This document shows positions 8,479 through 18,008 of a stretch of DNA of 64,000 nt, piece after piece. Each line of letters starts with the position of its first letter. Position 1 is the stretch's first letter. Made by a program: the position numbers and the translations under genes. This stretch comes from Planctomycetota bacterium (lineage in GTDB: Bacteria; Planctomycetota; Planctomycetia; Pirellulales; Pirellulaceae): NCBI GenBank assembly GCA_014238905.1, contig JABAAE010000012.1, forward strand, positions 1 to 64,000, in the 5' to 3' direction. The notes below the pieces were generated by a model. That model ran no database searches and had not been told where the DNA came from. It saw only the letters and a program-made list of their open reading frames with translations.

Positions 8479-9819
8479 ATGGCACAAGTTGAAACCGAAA
8501 GACTACCCTATAAAGTAAAAGACATTTCTTTAGCCGAATATGGCCGCAAAGAAATTGAGATCGCCGAAAACGAAATGCCCGGCCTGATGGCCTTGCGGGA
8601 AAAGTATGGCGAATCCAAGCCCCTCACCGGTGCTCGCATCGCAGGGTGCCTGCACATGACCATTCAGACGGCTGTTTTGATCGAGACCCTTGTTGAACTC
8701 GGGGCTGAGGTCACCTGGAGCAGCTGTAACATTTTCAGCACCCAAGACCATGCCGCCGCGGCAATTGCTGCAGCGGGAATTCCCGTTTATGCGTGGAAAG
8801 GGATGAATGATGAAGAGTTCGATTGGTGTATCGAGCAGACTCTTCATTTTCCTTCTGGGCAGTCTTTAAACATGATTCTCGATGATGGAGGTGATCTGAC
8901 CGCCATGGTCCATGATCGGTTCCCGGAGTTATTGAACGATGTGAAGGGGATCAGTGAGGAAACGACCGCAGGAATTCATCGACTTGAAGTATTGAATCGG
9001 ACAGGAGCTTTGCGTGTTCCGGCAATTAACGTGAACGATTCGGCTACCAAGAGCAAGTTTGACAATTTGTATGGTTGCCGAGAGTCATTAGCAGACGGTG
9101 TCAAACGAGCGACTGATGTCATGTTGGCTGGCAAGGTTGCCGTGGTTTGTGGCTATGGTGATGTCGGAAAAGGCTGTGCTCACAGTCTTCAGCGTTATGG
9201 TTGTCGAGTCATCGTCACCGAAATTGACCCGATTAATGCGTTGCAGGCGGCGATGGAAGGTTTTGAAGTCACTACGATGGAGGAAGCCTGCAAAGAAGGT
9301 CGGCTCTATGTCACCACAACGGGAAATAAAGAGATCATCCTTGGTGAGCATATGGAGAAAATGCCTAATGATGCTATTCTTTGCAATATTGGCCACTTCG
9401 ACACCGAAATCGATGTCGCGTGGCTAGAGTCTCAGGTTGAATCTGGCAAGGTCAGCAAATCGGAAATTAAGCCTGCGGATATTGGGGCGGTGGATCGGTA
9501 CACGTTTGCTGAAACAGGGCGTAGTCTTCTGATTCTGGCAAAGGGCCGCTTGGTCAATTTGGGTTGTGCTACCGGACATCCCAGCTTTGTGATGAGCACC
9601 TCTTTTACCAATCAGGTTTTAGCTCAAATGGAGCTTTGGTCTAACACTGGGGGCTACGAAACTCAGGTTTACATGTTGCCCAAGCGATTGGATGAGGAAG
9701 TCGCACGATTGCACTTGGACAAACTTGGTGTGCGGTTGACGGTTTTGACGCAGGAACAAGCTGATTATATTGGTGTACCTGTCGACGGACCCTACAAGTC
9801 GGAGCACTATCGTTACTAA
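8479..9819 (+). CDS. ahcY: Adenosylhomocysteinase (SAH hydrolase)
   Basis: 446 residues, normal for the family. It reversibly splits S-adenosylhomocysteine into homocysteine and adenosine, clearing the inhibitor left by SAM-dependent methylation. Seen: substrate-binding [32 protein letters not shown], the NAD-binding [20 protein letters not shown], and the conserved C-terminus [13 protein letters not shown] 8479 has GGAG nine bases upstream, so it is preferred over ATG 8464. It is monocistronic, between a leader hairpin and a strong terminator at 9900. In this window the cytosine methyltransferase, arsS and mtaB would all use SAM. Confidence 0.97.
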   Translation: MAQVETERLPYKVKDISLAEYGRKEIEIAENEMPGLMALREKYGESKPLTGARIAGCLHMTIQTAVLIETLVELGAEVTWSSCNIFSTQDHAAAAIAAAGIPVYAWKGMNDEEFDWCIEQTLHFPSGQSLNMILDDGGDLTAMVHDRFPELLNDVKGISEETTAGIHRLEVLNRTGALRVPAINVNDSATKSKFDNLYGCRESLADGVKRATDVMLAGKVAVVCGYGDVGKGCAHSLQRYGCRVIVTEIDPINALQAAMEGFEVTTMEEACKEGRLYVTTTGNKEIILGEHMEKMPNDAILCNIGHFDTEIDVAWLESQVESGKVSKSEIKPADIGAVDRYTFAETGRSLLILAKGRLVNLGCATGHPSFVMSTSFTNQVLAQMELWSNTGGYETQVYMLPKRLDEEVARLHLDKLGVRLTVLTQEQADYIGVPVDGPYKSEHYRY

Positions 9820-9855
9820 ATCGCTATCGTTACTAAATAGCTGTCGTTACTAAAG
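9807..9855. repeat. 17 bp tandem repeat, three copies, overlapping the ahcY stop
   Basis: Unit ctatcgttactaaatcg at 9807, 9824 and 9841 (third copy 15 bp with one change). The first copy contains the last codons and the TAA of ahcY; the others carry the same TAA in noncoding sequence. Confidence 0.9.
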
Positions 9856-9899
9856 CACTCGCGAAGCTAGAACGTCAGGGCGACAATCGAATAAAAAAA

Positions 9900-9926
9900 C
9901 GGGGTCCATTGGGCCCCGTTTTTTTT
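9900..9926 (+). terminator. Rho-independent terminator of ahcY
   Basis: cggggtcc/gggccccg form an eight-pair stem around the loop att, followed by eight Ts. The stem is preceded by seven As, so it may work in both directions. Confidence 0.9.
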
Positions 9927-10092
9927 AATACCGGTTTTGGATTTACGAGACCGGTCTGGCACCTTTCATGCGGGGCAGTGGAGTACGGTTCGTTAAAGGC
10001 AGGTTGAGAGAAAACTACAATTCGTCTGGATGGAAACGCATCGTGTCATACAATAGGTTGACCCCAATCACTACATTCAGGAATTTGGAATA

Positions 10093-12171
10093 TTGTCCGA
10101 CGATCAGGAAACCAGAGATTTTGATGATGGCTCTGCGGACGAATCTGAATTCACGCTTGAGGCGGTGGATGGGATATGGCAGCAGCTCACGTCCGACCGC
10201 ACCGATCCGACCCTAACGTTTGAGTCTCAGGGTCAGACGCCCTCATTGGATGCTCACTATGAGGTTCCGACCCGACGGCTTTCGACCGATGATTCTCTCG
10301 TCGCCGATTACAACATCGGGTCAAAAATTGGTGAAGGTGGCATGGGAGTGGTCTTTGATGCCAATCAAGCGGCACTTGATCGCACGGTGGCCATCAAAAT
10401 GCTTAAGACGGAAAACCGCACGGAGGCCCAACGAGACAAGTTTCTCGCCGAGGCGATGTTGACCGGTTCGCTCCAACATCCAAATATCATTGCTCTGCAC
10501 GATCTGGCAATCGATCAACAAGGCAATTTGTTTTACTCGATGAAAAAAATCAATGGAGAGCCATGGAGCAAAACAATCCATGCAAAGTCATTGGAGGAAA
10601 ACTTGGAGATATTTCTTCGGATTTGTAACGCGATTGCCTTTGCACATAGCCGAAATGTGATCCATCGTGACATCAAGCCGGGCAACGTCATGCTGGGGGA
10701 ATTTGGAGAGGTTCTTTTGATGGACTGGGGCTTAGCTGTCAGTCTGCCCACTGAAAGAAAATTGGAGTCCCATGAATTTCCAGGACTCGGCGGTACTCCG
10801 GCCTACATGGCACCCGAGTTGGCCCGGGGTGAATTTGAAAAATTGGGTCCCGAATCAGATGTTTACCTGCTAGGCGCGATTCTTTACGAAATCATCACTG
10901 GCAGCCCCCCTCACGTCGGCGAATCGGTAGTCGATGTGCTGCTTAAAGCTGCCAACAACGAAATACTGCCGACAAAGAAACGAGGAGAGCTCCTGACCAT
11001 TTCCGTACAAGCGATGGCAGGTGAGCCGAACTACCGGTTTTCATCGGCGATGGATCTTCGAACAACGATCCGCAGCTTCCAGACACATTCCCAAAGTATG
11101 GGATTGACGCGACGAGCCAAACGATTGGCCAAACGCGCCCACCAGAACACCGATTACAACATGTTCATCATTGCAATTAGCACGTTTCAAGAAGCGATTG
11201 ACATCTGGGCCGAAAACAAAAAAGCCATCAATGGACTTGTTCTGACAAGAAAGTATTACACCGAAGCGGCAATCAATAATGGTGACCTGGATTTGGCGGC
11301 TTCGATTCTCGAAGGCAACGACTCCATCGACCGGGTTGACGGTGATTATGCGGAATCATTGTCCAGGAAGATCTCTCAGCTCAAAGAAGATCGTGTTTCC
11401 AAAGAAAAACAGCGTGAACGAAAAATCAGGGATCTTGATAAATGGGTCAATGCATTTAATGGAAGTCCGGATCTTGTTGCGATTTCGCGGTTACGAGACG
11501 GATTGATTTATGAGGTGAATGAAGCATTCATCAAGACGCTTGGATTCTCTTCATCAGAGGTCATAGGGAAGAATTCACATCAAATCAACATTTGGGATGA
11601 TCCCCAGCATCGAAACCGGTTTGTGTACATGCTGGAATCCTGCGGGCGATGCGATGAGATGGAGACGAAAATCCGGAAAAAAAATGGCCAGCTGATCCCG
11701 GTTTCCATTTCGGCCTGCGTTCTAGGATTTGATGGCGAAACGGCCGTGATTACCCATGCGCACGACATCACCAAGCGGAAAAAAATGGAACGGGATCTTC
11801 AGCAAAGTGAGATGCGGCTTATGGAAACGCAGGAATTAGCAAAGCTGGGAACATGGGAATTTGATCTGGATTCCGAGGCGATTAGCTGGTCGGACGAAAC
11901 ATTTCGAATCGTGGGTCTTTCCAAAGAAGATGGTGAGCCTTCGCTGGAAGGGTTTCTGAGCACGTTGCATCCGGATGACATGCCCAATATGTTGACTTCC
12001 ATCAATGCCGCTCAAATAGATGGGAAACCGTATCGTATGGAGGTTCGACACCGTCAAGCGGATGGTAAATACAAGACGGTATTGGCAACCGGCAAGCCAA
12101 AATTTGAAAACGGGAGAATTCGATTGATTTTTGGATCGGTCATGGATATTACCGAATTCAGGCGGCCATAA
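10093..12171 (+). CDS. Hanks-type Ser/Thr protein kinase with C-terminal PAS domains
   Basis: 692 residues. After an acidic N-terminal region comes a kinase domain with a glycine loop (IGEGGMGVVF, 79-88), catalytic Lys102, HRDIKPGN (191-198), DWG (211-213) in place of DFG, and APE (240-242). A helical repeat-like segment (about 340-450) and two PAS/PAC modules follow (about 455-575 and 585-690; FSSSEVIGK, LGTWEFDLDSEAISWSDE). The protein stops right after the second PAC (MDITEFRRP), with no histidine kinase, GGDEF or other output domain. No transmembrane segment is visible, so it is likely cytoplasmic. The start codon is TTG with AGGA ten bases upstream. PAS ligands and kinase targets are unknown. 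Confidence 0.9.
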   Translation: MSDDQETRDFDDGSADESEFTLEAVDGIWQQLTSDRTDPTLTFESQGQTPSLDAHYEVPTRRLSTDDSLVADYNIGSKIGEGGMGVVFDANQAALDRTVAIKMLKTENRTEAQRDKFLAEAMLTGSLQHPNIIALHDLAIDQQGNLFYSMKKINGEPWSKTIHAKSLEENLEIFLRICNAIAFAHSRNVIHRDIKPGNVMLGEFGEVLLMDWGLAVSLPTERKLESHEFPGLGGTPAYMAPELARGEFEKLGPESDVYLLGAILYEIITGSPPHVGESVVDVLLKAANNEILPTKKRGELLTISVQAMAGEPNYRFSSAMDLRTTIRSFQTHSQSMGLTRRAKRLAKRAHQNTDYNMFIIAISTFQEAIDIWAENKKAINGLVLTRKYYTEAAINNGDLDLAASILEGNDSIDRVDGDYAESLSRKISQLKEDRVSKEKQRERKIRDLDKWVNAFNGSPDLVAISRLRDGLIYEVNEAFIKTLGFSSSEVIGKNSHQINIWDDPQHRNRFVYMLESCGRCDEMETKIRKKNGQLIPVSISACVLGFDGETAVITHAHDITKRKKMERDLQQSEMRLMETQELAKLGTWEFDLDSEAISWSDETFRIVGLSKEDGEPSLEGFLSTLHPDDMPNMLTSINAAQIDGKPYRMEVRHRQADGKYKTVLATGKPKFENGRIRLIFGSVMDITEFRRP

Positions 12172-12242
12172 ATACTTAAATGATTTTCGAATCGATGACC
12201 TCTGAAGAGTTCTTCAAACACCAACCATAGAAATTCCGCGGT

Positions 12243-13025
12243 ATGACCCATTCTTTACCGAATCCAGAATCCATGATTGTCATCCCCGCACGGATGCATT
12301 CGACTCGTCTGCCTAAAAAAATGTTGTTGAGCGAAACCGGAAAACCACTGATCCAACATACGTATGAAGCTGCCTCAAGTGCTCGTTTTTCCCAGCGGAC
12401 GGTGGTGGCGACAGATCATCAAGATATCGTGCGGGCTGTGGAGTTGTTCGGAGGGAACGTGGAATTAACGGATCCAGATGCTCCCAGCGGAACCGATCGC
12501 GTTGCCGAGGTCGCCGGCCGTTATCCGGATGTGGATATCATTGTCAATGTTCAGGGCGATGAGCCTGAAATATCTGGTTTGGCGATCGATTTAGTCATCC
12601 AGCTTTTGGCAGAGGATTCCACGGCAATGATGGCCACTTTGGCGACGCCTATCCATGATCGAAATCAGGTCGAGGATCCCTCCTGCGTCAAAGTTGTATT
12701 TGATAATAAACAAAACGCAATGTACTTCAGTCGCAGTCCCATTCCATTTCCCAGAGACGGATTTGAAAGATGGGAAAATGCCGAGAAGCCGGGAGGTATT
12801 TGTGGGAATTACTTTCAACATATTGGGATTTACGGCTACCGGAGGGAGTTTTTGGAGAAATTTTCCCAACTGGGGATCAGCTCCCTGGAAGAAATTGAAA
12901 ATCTCGAGCAACTTCGAGTTTTACAGTGTGGATATCGTATCAAGATTGCGACAATCGCTGAGCCAACTATAGGAATTGATACGGTTGCTGATTACCAGGC
13001 ATTTGTCAAAAGATGTCGTTGCTGA
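12243..13025 (+). CDS. kdsB: CMP-Kdo synthetase (3-deoxy-manno-octulosonate cytidylyltransferase)
   Basis: 260 residues (250 if the ATG at 12273 is used). IPARMHSTRLPKK near the N-terminus is the CTP-binding signature, followed by VVATDHQDI, NVQGDEPEI and SRSPIPFPRD, all conserved in KdsB. It activates Kdo for transfer to lipid A in Gram-negative outer membranes, so this organism makes a Kdo-containing lipopolysaccharide or a related glycan. Neither start has a clear ribosome-binding site. pyrG follows 241 bases later on the same strand; it makes the CTP used here. Confidence 0.92.
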   Translation: MTHSLPNPESMIVIPARMHSTRLPKKMLLSETGKPLIQHTYEAASSARFSQRTVVATDHQDIVRAVELFGGNVELTDPDAPSGTDRVAEVAGRYPDVDIIVNVQGDEPEISGLAIDLVIQLLAEDSTAMMATLATPIHDRNQVEDPSCVKVVFDNKQNAMYFSRSPIPFPRDGFERWENAEKPGGICGNYFQHIGIYGYRREFLEKFSQLGISSLEEIENLEQLRVLQCGYRIKIATIAEPTIGIDTVADYQAFVKRCRC

Positions 13026-13266
13026 TAAGATGCCCTAGGCAGAATGCGAACGGATTCGTTAGCTGATTCTTCGATGATTCAAACGGATTTGATGGTATAC
13101 CCGAGCGTTGAAAACGCCGGCAATGGCTTGCCAAATTGCCATGGTATCCGCTAAGGCATTCTGCCAACGCCAGTTTGGACTCCTCGGATTTCCCCACTTG
13201 GTGGTAGGGATTTTTAGGATCATTGATTTTCAAACGAATCCCCTTAAGGGACTCGACAAGCATTTC

Positions 13267-14964
13267 ATGACAAAACACATTTTCGTGACAGGCGGCGTTG
13301 TCAGTTCACTCGGAAAAGGTCTGACCAGTGCATCCATTGGAATGCTCCTAGAACAACGGGGTCTTTCAGTCAGAATGCAGAAATTGGACCCCTACATCAA
13401 TGTTGATCCAGGCACGATGAGCCCTTATCAGCATGGTGAGGTGTATGTATTAGACGATGGCAGCGAAACAGATCTGGATCTTGGTCATTACGAGCGGTTT
13501 ACAAACAGTCCGCTGACCCGTGACGCCAACTATACCACGGGCCAAATTTATCTTTCTGTGATCGAAAAAGAACGTCGGGGTGAATTTCTGGGCAAGACTG
13601 TTCAGGTGATTCCTCACATTACCAATGAAATCAAGGATTGCATTCACAAATTGGGACATGACGACGTGGATGTGGTGATTACTGAAATTGGTGGAACGGT
13701 TGGTGATATTGAAAGCCAGCCTTTCCTGGAAGCCATCCGGCAGTTTTCGCTGGATGTGGGTAAGGAAAATTGTCTGTATGTCCACCTGACTCTGGTTCCC
13801 TACCTCAAAGCAGCTGGCGAATTGAAGACCAAGCCAACTCAGCATTCCGTCGGTCAATTACGGGAAATAGGTATCCAGCCGGACATTTTGGTTTGCCGAA
13901 CGGAAAAATCCATCAGCTCGGAGGACCGTGACAAAATTGCCTTATTTTGTAATGTGCCCAAGGAGGCGGTGATTGAAGAAAAAGACACTGATTTTTCAAT
14001 CTACGAAGTCCCGTTAAGTCTGGTGGAGCACAATTTTGACAAGCTGGTCGTCAAACGATTGGGGCTGAAATGTGATGATTTGGACCTCGGTAAATGGCGT
14101 GACCTGATCCATCGCATGCGGAATCCAAAGCACGAGATCAGCATTGCTGTGGTTGGTAAGTATGCCGAACATAAAGACGCCTATAAGTCAATTTATGAAT
14201 CGATTGATCACGCCGGTATTCACCACAATGCTCAAATCAGGATTGGCCGGATTCTAAGTGAAGATGTTGAATCCGAGGGGCCGGAGCGGTTACTGAGTTC
14301 TTACGATGGGATTTTGATTCCTGGAGGCTTTGGTGAACGAGGAGTAGAAGGGAAAGTCGAGGCGGTACGTTTTGCTCGCGAAAAAGAAATCCCGTTTTTC
14401 GGAATCTGCCTAGGGATGCAATGTGCTGCCATTGAGTTCGGCCGCAATGTTGTTGGTTTGGCAGAAGCAAACTCGACCGAATTCGAAAAAAACACACCTC
14501 ATCCGGTCATTTGCCTCCTTGATGAGCAGCAAAATATTACAGAAAAAGGGGGGACGATGCGGTTGGGAGCCCAGACGGCTCACCTTGTTGAGGGAGGGAT
14601 TGCCCACTCCTGCTACCAAAGTCAGTCTGTTTCTGAACGGCATCGCCATCGTTATGAATTCAATAATGTCTATCGTAACCAGTTTATCGCTAACGGATTG
14701 AAATTCAGTGGCTTAAGTCCTAACGAGGCATTGGTTGAAATCATCGAACTGGCAGATCATCCCTGGTTTCTCGCGGTTCAGTACCATCCGGAATTTAAGT
14801 CCAAGCCGACCCAAGCCCAACCCCTTTTTGTAGGCTTTGTAGAGGCGGCAATTCAGCGTCACCATCTCATTCGATCAAAAGAGGGAAGGCGTGGAGAAAA
14901 TACTGAGGAAGATTCCTCGCAGCCGGAATCGGCCTCCGAGACGTCGATTACCGACTCTAATTGA
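13267..14964 (+). CDS. pyrG: CTP synthase
   Basis: 565 residues. It starts [18 protein letters not shown], the canonical N-terminus, so an in-frame ATG at 13108 is rejected. The synthetase domain shows [13 protein letters not shown] and [10 protein letters not shown]. The glutamine amidotransferase domain has GGFGERG, the nucleophile motif FGICLGMQ and the HPEF triad end. It converts UTP to CTP with glutamine and ATP. The C-terminal 30 or so residues are an acidic, Glu/Ser-rich tail beyond the usual end. It lies downstream of kdsB in the same direction. Confidence 0.97.
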   Translation: MTKHIFVTGGVVSSLGKGLTSASIGMLLEQRGLSVRMQKLDPYINVDPGTMSPYQHGEVYVLDDGSETDLDLGHYERFTNSPLTRDANYTTGQIYLSVIEKERRGEFLGKTVQVIPHITNEIKDCIHKLGHDDVDVVITEIGGTVGDIESQPFLEAIRQFSLDVGKENCLYVHLTLVPYLKAAGELKTKPTQHSVGQLREIGIQPDILVCRTEKSISSEDRDKIALFCNVPKEAVIEEKDTDFSIYEVPLSLVEHNFDKLVVKRLGLKCDDLDLGKWRDLIHRMRNPKHEISIAVVGKYAEHKDAYKSIYESIDHAGIHHNAQIRIGRILSEDVESEGPERLLSSYDGILIPGGFGERGVEGKVEAVRFAREKEIPFFGICLGMQCAAIEFGRNVVGLAEANSTEFEKNTPHPVICLLDEQQNITEKGGTMRLGAQTAHLVEGGIAHSCYQSQSVSERHRHRYEFNNVYRNQFIANGLKFSGLSPNEALVEIIELADHPWFLAVQYHPEFKSKPTQAQPLFVGFVEAAIQRHHLIRSKEGRRGENTEEDSSQPESASETSITDSN

Positions 14965-15176
14965 TTGCAGCCGGTTAGGAATCCGCCGATCGCAAGCGGT
15001 AGGTCAAAAGATGTTTTGCATCGTAGCTCCGCAACAGGAATTTCAGATCCGACAATAGTCGGGGACTTGTCGACCCAGTTTGCTTAAAACGACGTTTTTC
15101 CAGCTCAGCTTACGGATTCGACCCGAATGCAAATATTTGGGTTACTGTTATCTTAAGGGGCCTTAACGGTCAGCGA

Positions 15177-15236
15177 CTTGCATTGTTTTGAAGAGCCTTG
15201 CATTGTTTTGAAGAGCCTTGCATTGTTTTGAAGAGC
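15177..15236. repeat. 20 bp tandem repeat, three perfect copies
   Basis: Unit cttgcattgttttgaagagc at 15177, 15197 and 15217, identical in all three copies. Confidence 0.97.
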
Positions 15237-15557
15237 GTGGAGCAAGCGGTATGGCATGTCTGCCAAGTTAACCCACGGTGCAGAAAATAGTTTCGATGAG
15301 TTTGTGAAGGTTGTGGACTTTGGACCGCGCTGATCTTCGGACAGCGATTTTGGCAGAAGACGACTCATCAATTTCTGCGACAAGCTTGGAAAGAGGTTTT
15401 GGCAATGCCGGTTTTTGCTATCGACCTTTTCCAATAAAACTACAATCAGAATGACGGTCGCTGACGTTTCGAAGGCAATCGCATCAACAATCAGACGTGC
15501 AGTGGTATTTCCATCACGATTTTTCTTGATGATCCATCAAATGGCCACCGGGGAATG

Positions 15558-15605
15558 AATAGATCGCAATAACAATAGATCGCGATAACAATAGATCGCA
15601 ATAAT
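15558..15605. repeat. 16 bp tandem repeat, three copies
   Basis: Unit aatagatcgcaataac at 15558, 15574 and 15590, with single-base differences in copies two and three. Confidence 0.93.
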
Positions 15606-15707
15606 AAAGGGATCCTCTATGCCGAGAGACTGTCACAGCCCACCGTTGTTGACCACTGTTTTTGACCACCTTGGGCCATGGTCGTCGACAAATTTTTGCT
15701 TTGCCAG

Positions 15708-15755
15708 ATGCTACCGGATATTGCCAATGCTACCGGATATTGCCAATGCTACCGG
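15708..15755. repeat. 19 bp tandem repeat, two and a half copies
   Basis: Unit atgctaccggatattgcca at 15708 and 15727, then a ten-base partial copy at 15746. Confidence 0.93.
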
Positions 15756-15831
15756 CAATGGAGAGGCGCCTCGTTTTCGATGAAGTCCTCAGGATCGCCG
15801 GCGGCTATTTACAATTTTCTGCGGCTTGGGC

Positions 15832-17604
15832 CTACTGTTGAGGAGGTCTGCCTCCGCCCCCTGGACGGCCGCCACCGCCTGACCGCATCTTCTCAAAGGC
15901 TTTGGTCATCTCGTCTTTTGAGATGCCACCATCCTTGTTACTGTCCATGCTGTCTACTCGAGATTTCAAAAAGCTGGGGATTTCGTCCCCTTTCAGGACT
16001 CCATCACTATCCTTGTCCATTCCACTAAACATGGCTGACATGTCGCGACCCCCACCTTTGGAGCCACTGCCACCATATTTTTTCTTGTAATCGGTCTTGG
16101 TGGCCTCGCCGCCACCTCCGGGAGTCTTCTTGGATTTCTTTTGGACAGGCCCTGCGGTTGGGTCGACTTTAGGCGCCTTTGAGGTGTCGCCAAATTTCGT
16201 TACCTTATCGCTGGAGCTCTCACCTTCATCCTCGGCATCGCCTCTGGCTTCGGGAATCACTGCTCTGGGATTCATGACCACTACATCTGCTTGCGTTAAA
16301 CCATCTTTGACGATAACGAAGTTCTCATCAGAAGCACCCAGCGATAACGGTCTCTTTTCGAAATCTCCGCCAAGGTCGACCCAAGAATAGAAATTGCCAC
16401 CTTTTTCGACTACAGCAGCAACAGGAATTTTGAGTTTGTCTTTTTCGTGAGTCACCAGGATGGTCGCTTCGGCGGTCATACCGGGTTTCAGGCCGGTTTG
16501 TTCGCCGTCAATTCGAACGATCGTTGAATATTCCTGTACTTTTGCGGCCATGAATGAGCCCTGCTCCGGTTGATTGGCAACAAATTCGACTCGGCCTTTA
16601 AGATCTTGGCCCTGCACCCGGACGATTGCTCTCAACCCAGGCTCCAACATCTCAACTTTTGACTCGTGCACTTTGACGTTGACCTGCATCTGCGAAAGGT
16701 CCGGCAATTTGATGATTGCTTGACGTTCCCGCACAGTTGCTCCCTCTTCGATGGTGGCAGTCTGCTGCCCCCATCGACTCTTCGAGTTGGCATAGACCAC
16801 CATTCCGTCTTGCGGTGCATAGACGATACAGTTTTTCTTTTGGGATTCAAGTTTCGTCAGCTTGTTACTTTCCAATTCGAAAGAGCGTTCCTCTGAAATG
16901 CGTTTTGCATCGGCGGTCACGACCTTACTCTCCAGGTCTTCCAGCATTTTCTTATAGGTGTAGTCCTGAAGAATGCTCTTGGCCGCTTTTGCCGCCTCAG
17001 CCTCGAGGTTTGACCGCTTGACAGCAAATTTCTGAGCTGCCAATTCGAGTTCGCTTAGGTAGCCTTTGCGGAACATCTTTTCCGAGTGTTCGAGTGAATT
17101 TTCGGCATTGGAAAGGTTTTCGTCGGCGATGGTGATCTGGGTGTCGGCATCGGTCATTTCCTTTTTGAAAATACCGTTCTTGTACTCGTCTACCGAGATG
17201 ACGGCGACTTTGTAGTCGTTTTCAGCTTGGATTTTGCTGGCCTTGGCTGTCTCCAGGACGTTTTGTTGGGCAATGATCTGATCCTCAAGAGTCGAGGAAT
17301 CGAGTTCGATAATCTTATCACCCTTTTTGACGTTTTCACCATCATCAATGATCCACAGAATCGAACTCCCGCCGGCAACTTCACATTTGACTTCCACATT
17401 GGCCGCACTTTCCAGCGTTCCATCTTCGGTGACGGTCACCAGCAGGTCGCCTTGGACGACTGGTTCTGTAATAACAAACTGGTTCGTCCCACCGCTGCCC
17501 ATTGAGATCAGGCTGTCCTTGAAGACCAGCACCAAGATCACAGCGATTACAACAACGGAAAGGAGGACAGCGGTTACGTAACCGGATCGGTGCTTTCGAA
17601 ACAT
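15832..17604 (-). CDS. Membrane-fusion (HlyD/MacA-type) efflux adaptor with C-terminal EF-hands
   Basis: 590 residues. The N-terminal membrane anchor (about 8-30) is followed by a barrel-sandwich/lipoyl half-motif (VKKGDKIIELDSSTLEDQI), a long coiled-coil hairpin (about 110-260), the second lipoyl half (VYAPQDGMVVYA) and beta-barrel domains (LKPGMTAEATILV, LKIPVAAVVE). This is the layout of adaptors joining inner-membrane pumps to TolC. After a Lys/Gly-rich linker come two EF-hand loops, DKDSDGVLKGDE (530-541) and DSNKDGGISKDE (554-565), and a Gly/Pro tail. No pump gene is adjacent. Calcium binding is inferred from the loops. Confidence 0.88.
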   Translation of the reverse strand: MFRKHRSGYVTAVLLSVVVIAVILVLVFKDSLISMGSGGTNQFVITEPVVQGDLLVTVTEDGTLESAANVEVKCEVAGGSSILWIIDDGENVKKGDKIIELDSSTLEDQIIAQQNVLETAKASKIQAENDYKVAVISVDEYKNGIFKKEMTDADTQITIADENLSNAENSLEHSEKMFRKGYLSELELAAQKFAVKRSNLEAEAAKAAKSILQDYTYKKMLEDLESKVVTADAKRISEERSFELESNKLTKLESQKKNCIVYAPQDGMVVYANSKSRWGQQTATIEEGATVRERQAIIKLPDLSQMQVNVKVHESKVEMLEPGLRAIVRVQGQDLKGRVEFVANQPEQGSFMAAKVQEYSTIVRIDGEQTGLKPGMTAEATILVTHEKDKLKIPVAAVVEKGGNFYSWVDLGGDFEKRPLSLGASDENFVIVKDGLTQADVVVMNPRAVIPEARGDAEDEGESSSDKVTKFGDTSKAPKVDPTAGPVQKKSKKTPGGGGEATKTDYKKKYGGSGSKGGGRDMSAMFSGMDKDSDGVLKGDEIPSFLKSRVDSMDSNKDGGISKDEMTKAFEKMRSGGGGRPGGGGRPPQQ

Positions 17605-18008
17605 TTTATTCCTGAAGTGAAATAGCGTTACACAATGGGCAGGGGATGATCGTCGTGAAACGACTATCTGATGGCGTACTTAATAAACAATTTAGAATCG
17701 AGATCGGACCGCAAAAAATCTAGGTTGGTAAATCGATTCAGCCGTATTCTACTTGTTATTGTCGGTGGCTTAGAGCCATCTTTATTTGTTTACGGCAAAA
17801 TCGAGCTAAAATTTTGGTTCAAAATGCGTAATCGCCCTATTTTTAAACGGTTCTCAGCAAATGAGCCAAAAGTCAGTTGTTTCGTGGAGCCAAACAGCCA
17901 ACTCGAAGGAATTGTCACATCCTCGTTTTTCGGCTACATCTGGGGGTTGGATTCAATCCGGGCAAAAAGGGGGGGCATTATCATAAATATCAGAACCGAG
18001 ATCATCCA
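17605..18008. other. Divergent intergenic region, efflux adaptor / polX
   Basis: 404 bases, AT-rich near the middle. It must hold promoters for both flanking genes; no clear operator or small gene is seen. Confidence 0.5.

Larger units (their letters stand above)
14965..15831. other. 867 bp gene-free stretch with three unrelated tandem repeat arrays
   Basis: This convergent region between pyrG and the efflux adaptor has no ORF with family resemblance or a ribosome-binding site. It contains three separate minisatellites (15177, 15558, 15708) with different units. Confidence 0.7.

Noticed and set aside
15153-15434. 93-residue minus-strand ORF
   Set aside because: It is built across the 20 bp tandem array and has no domain, ribosome-binding site or protein-like composition.
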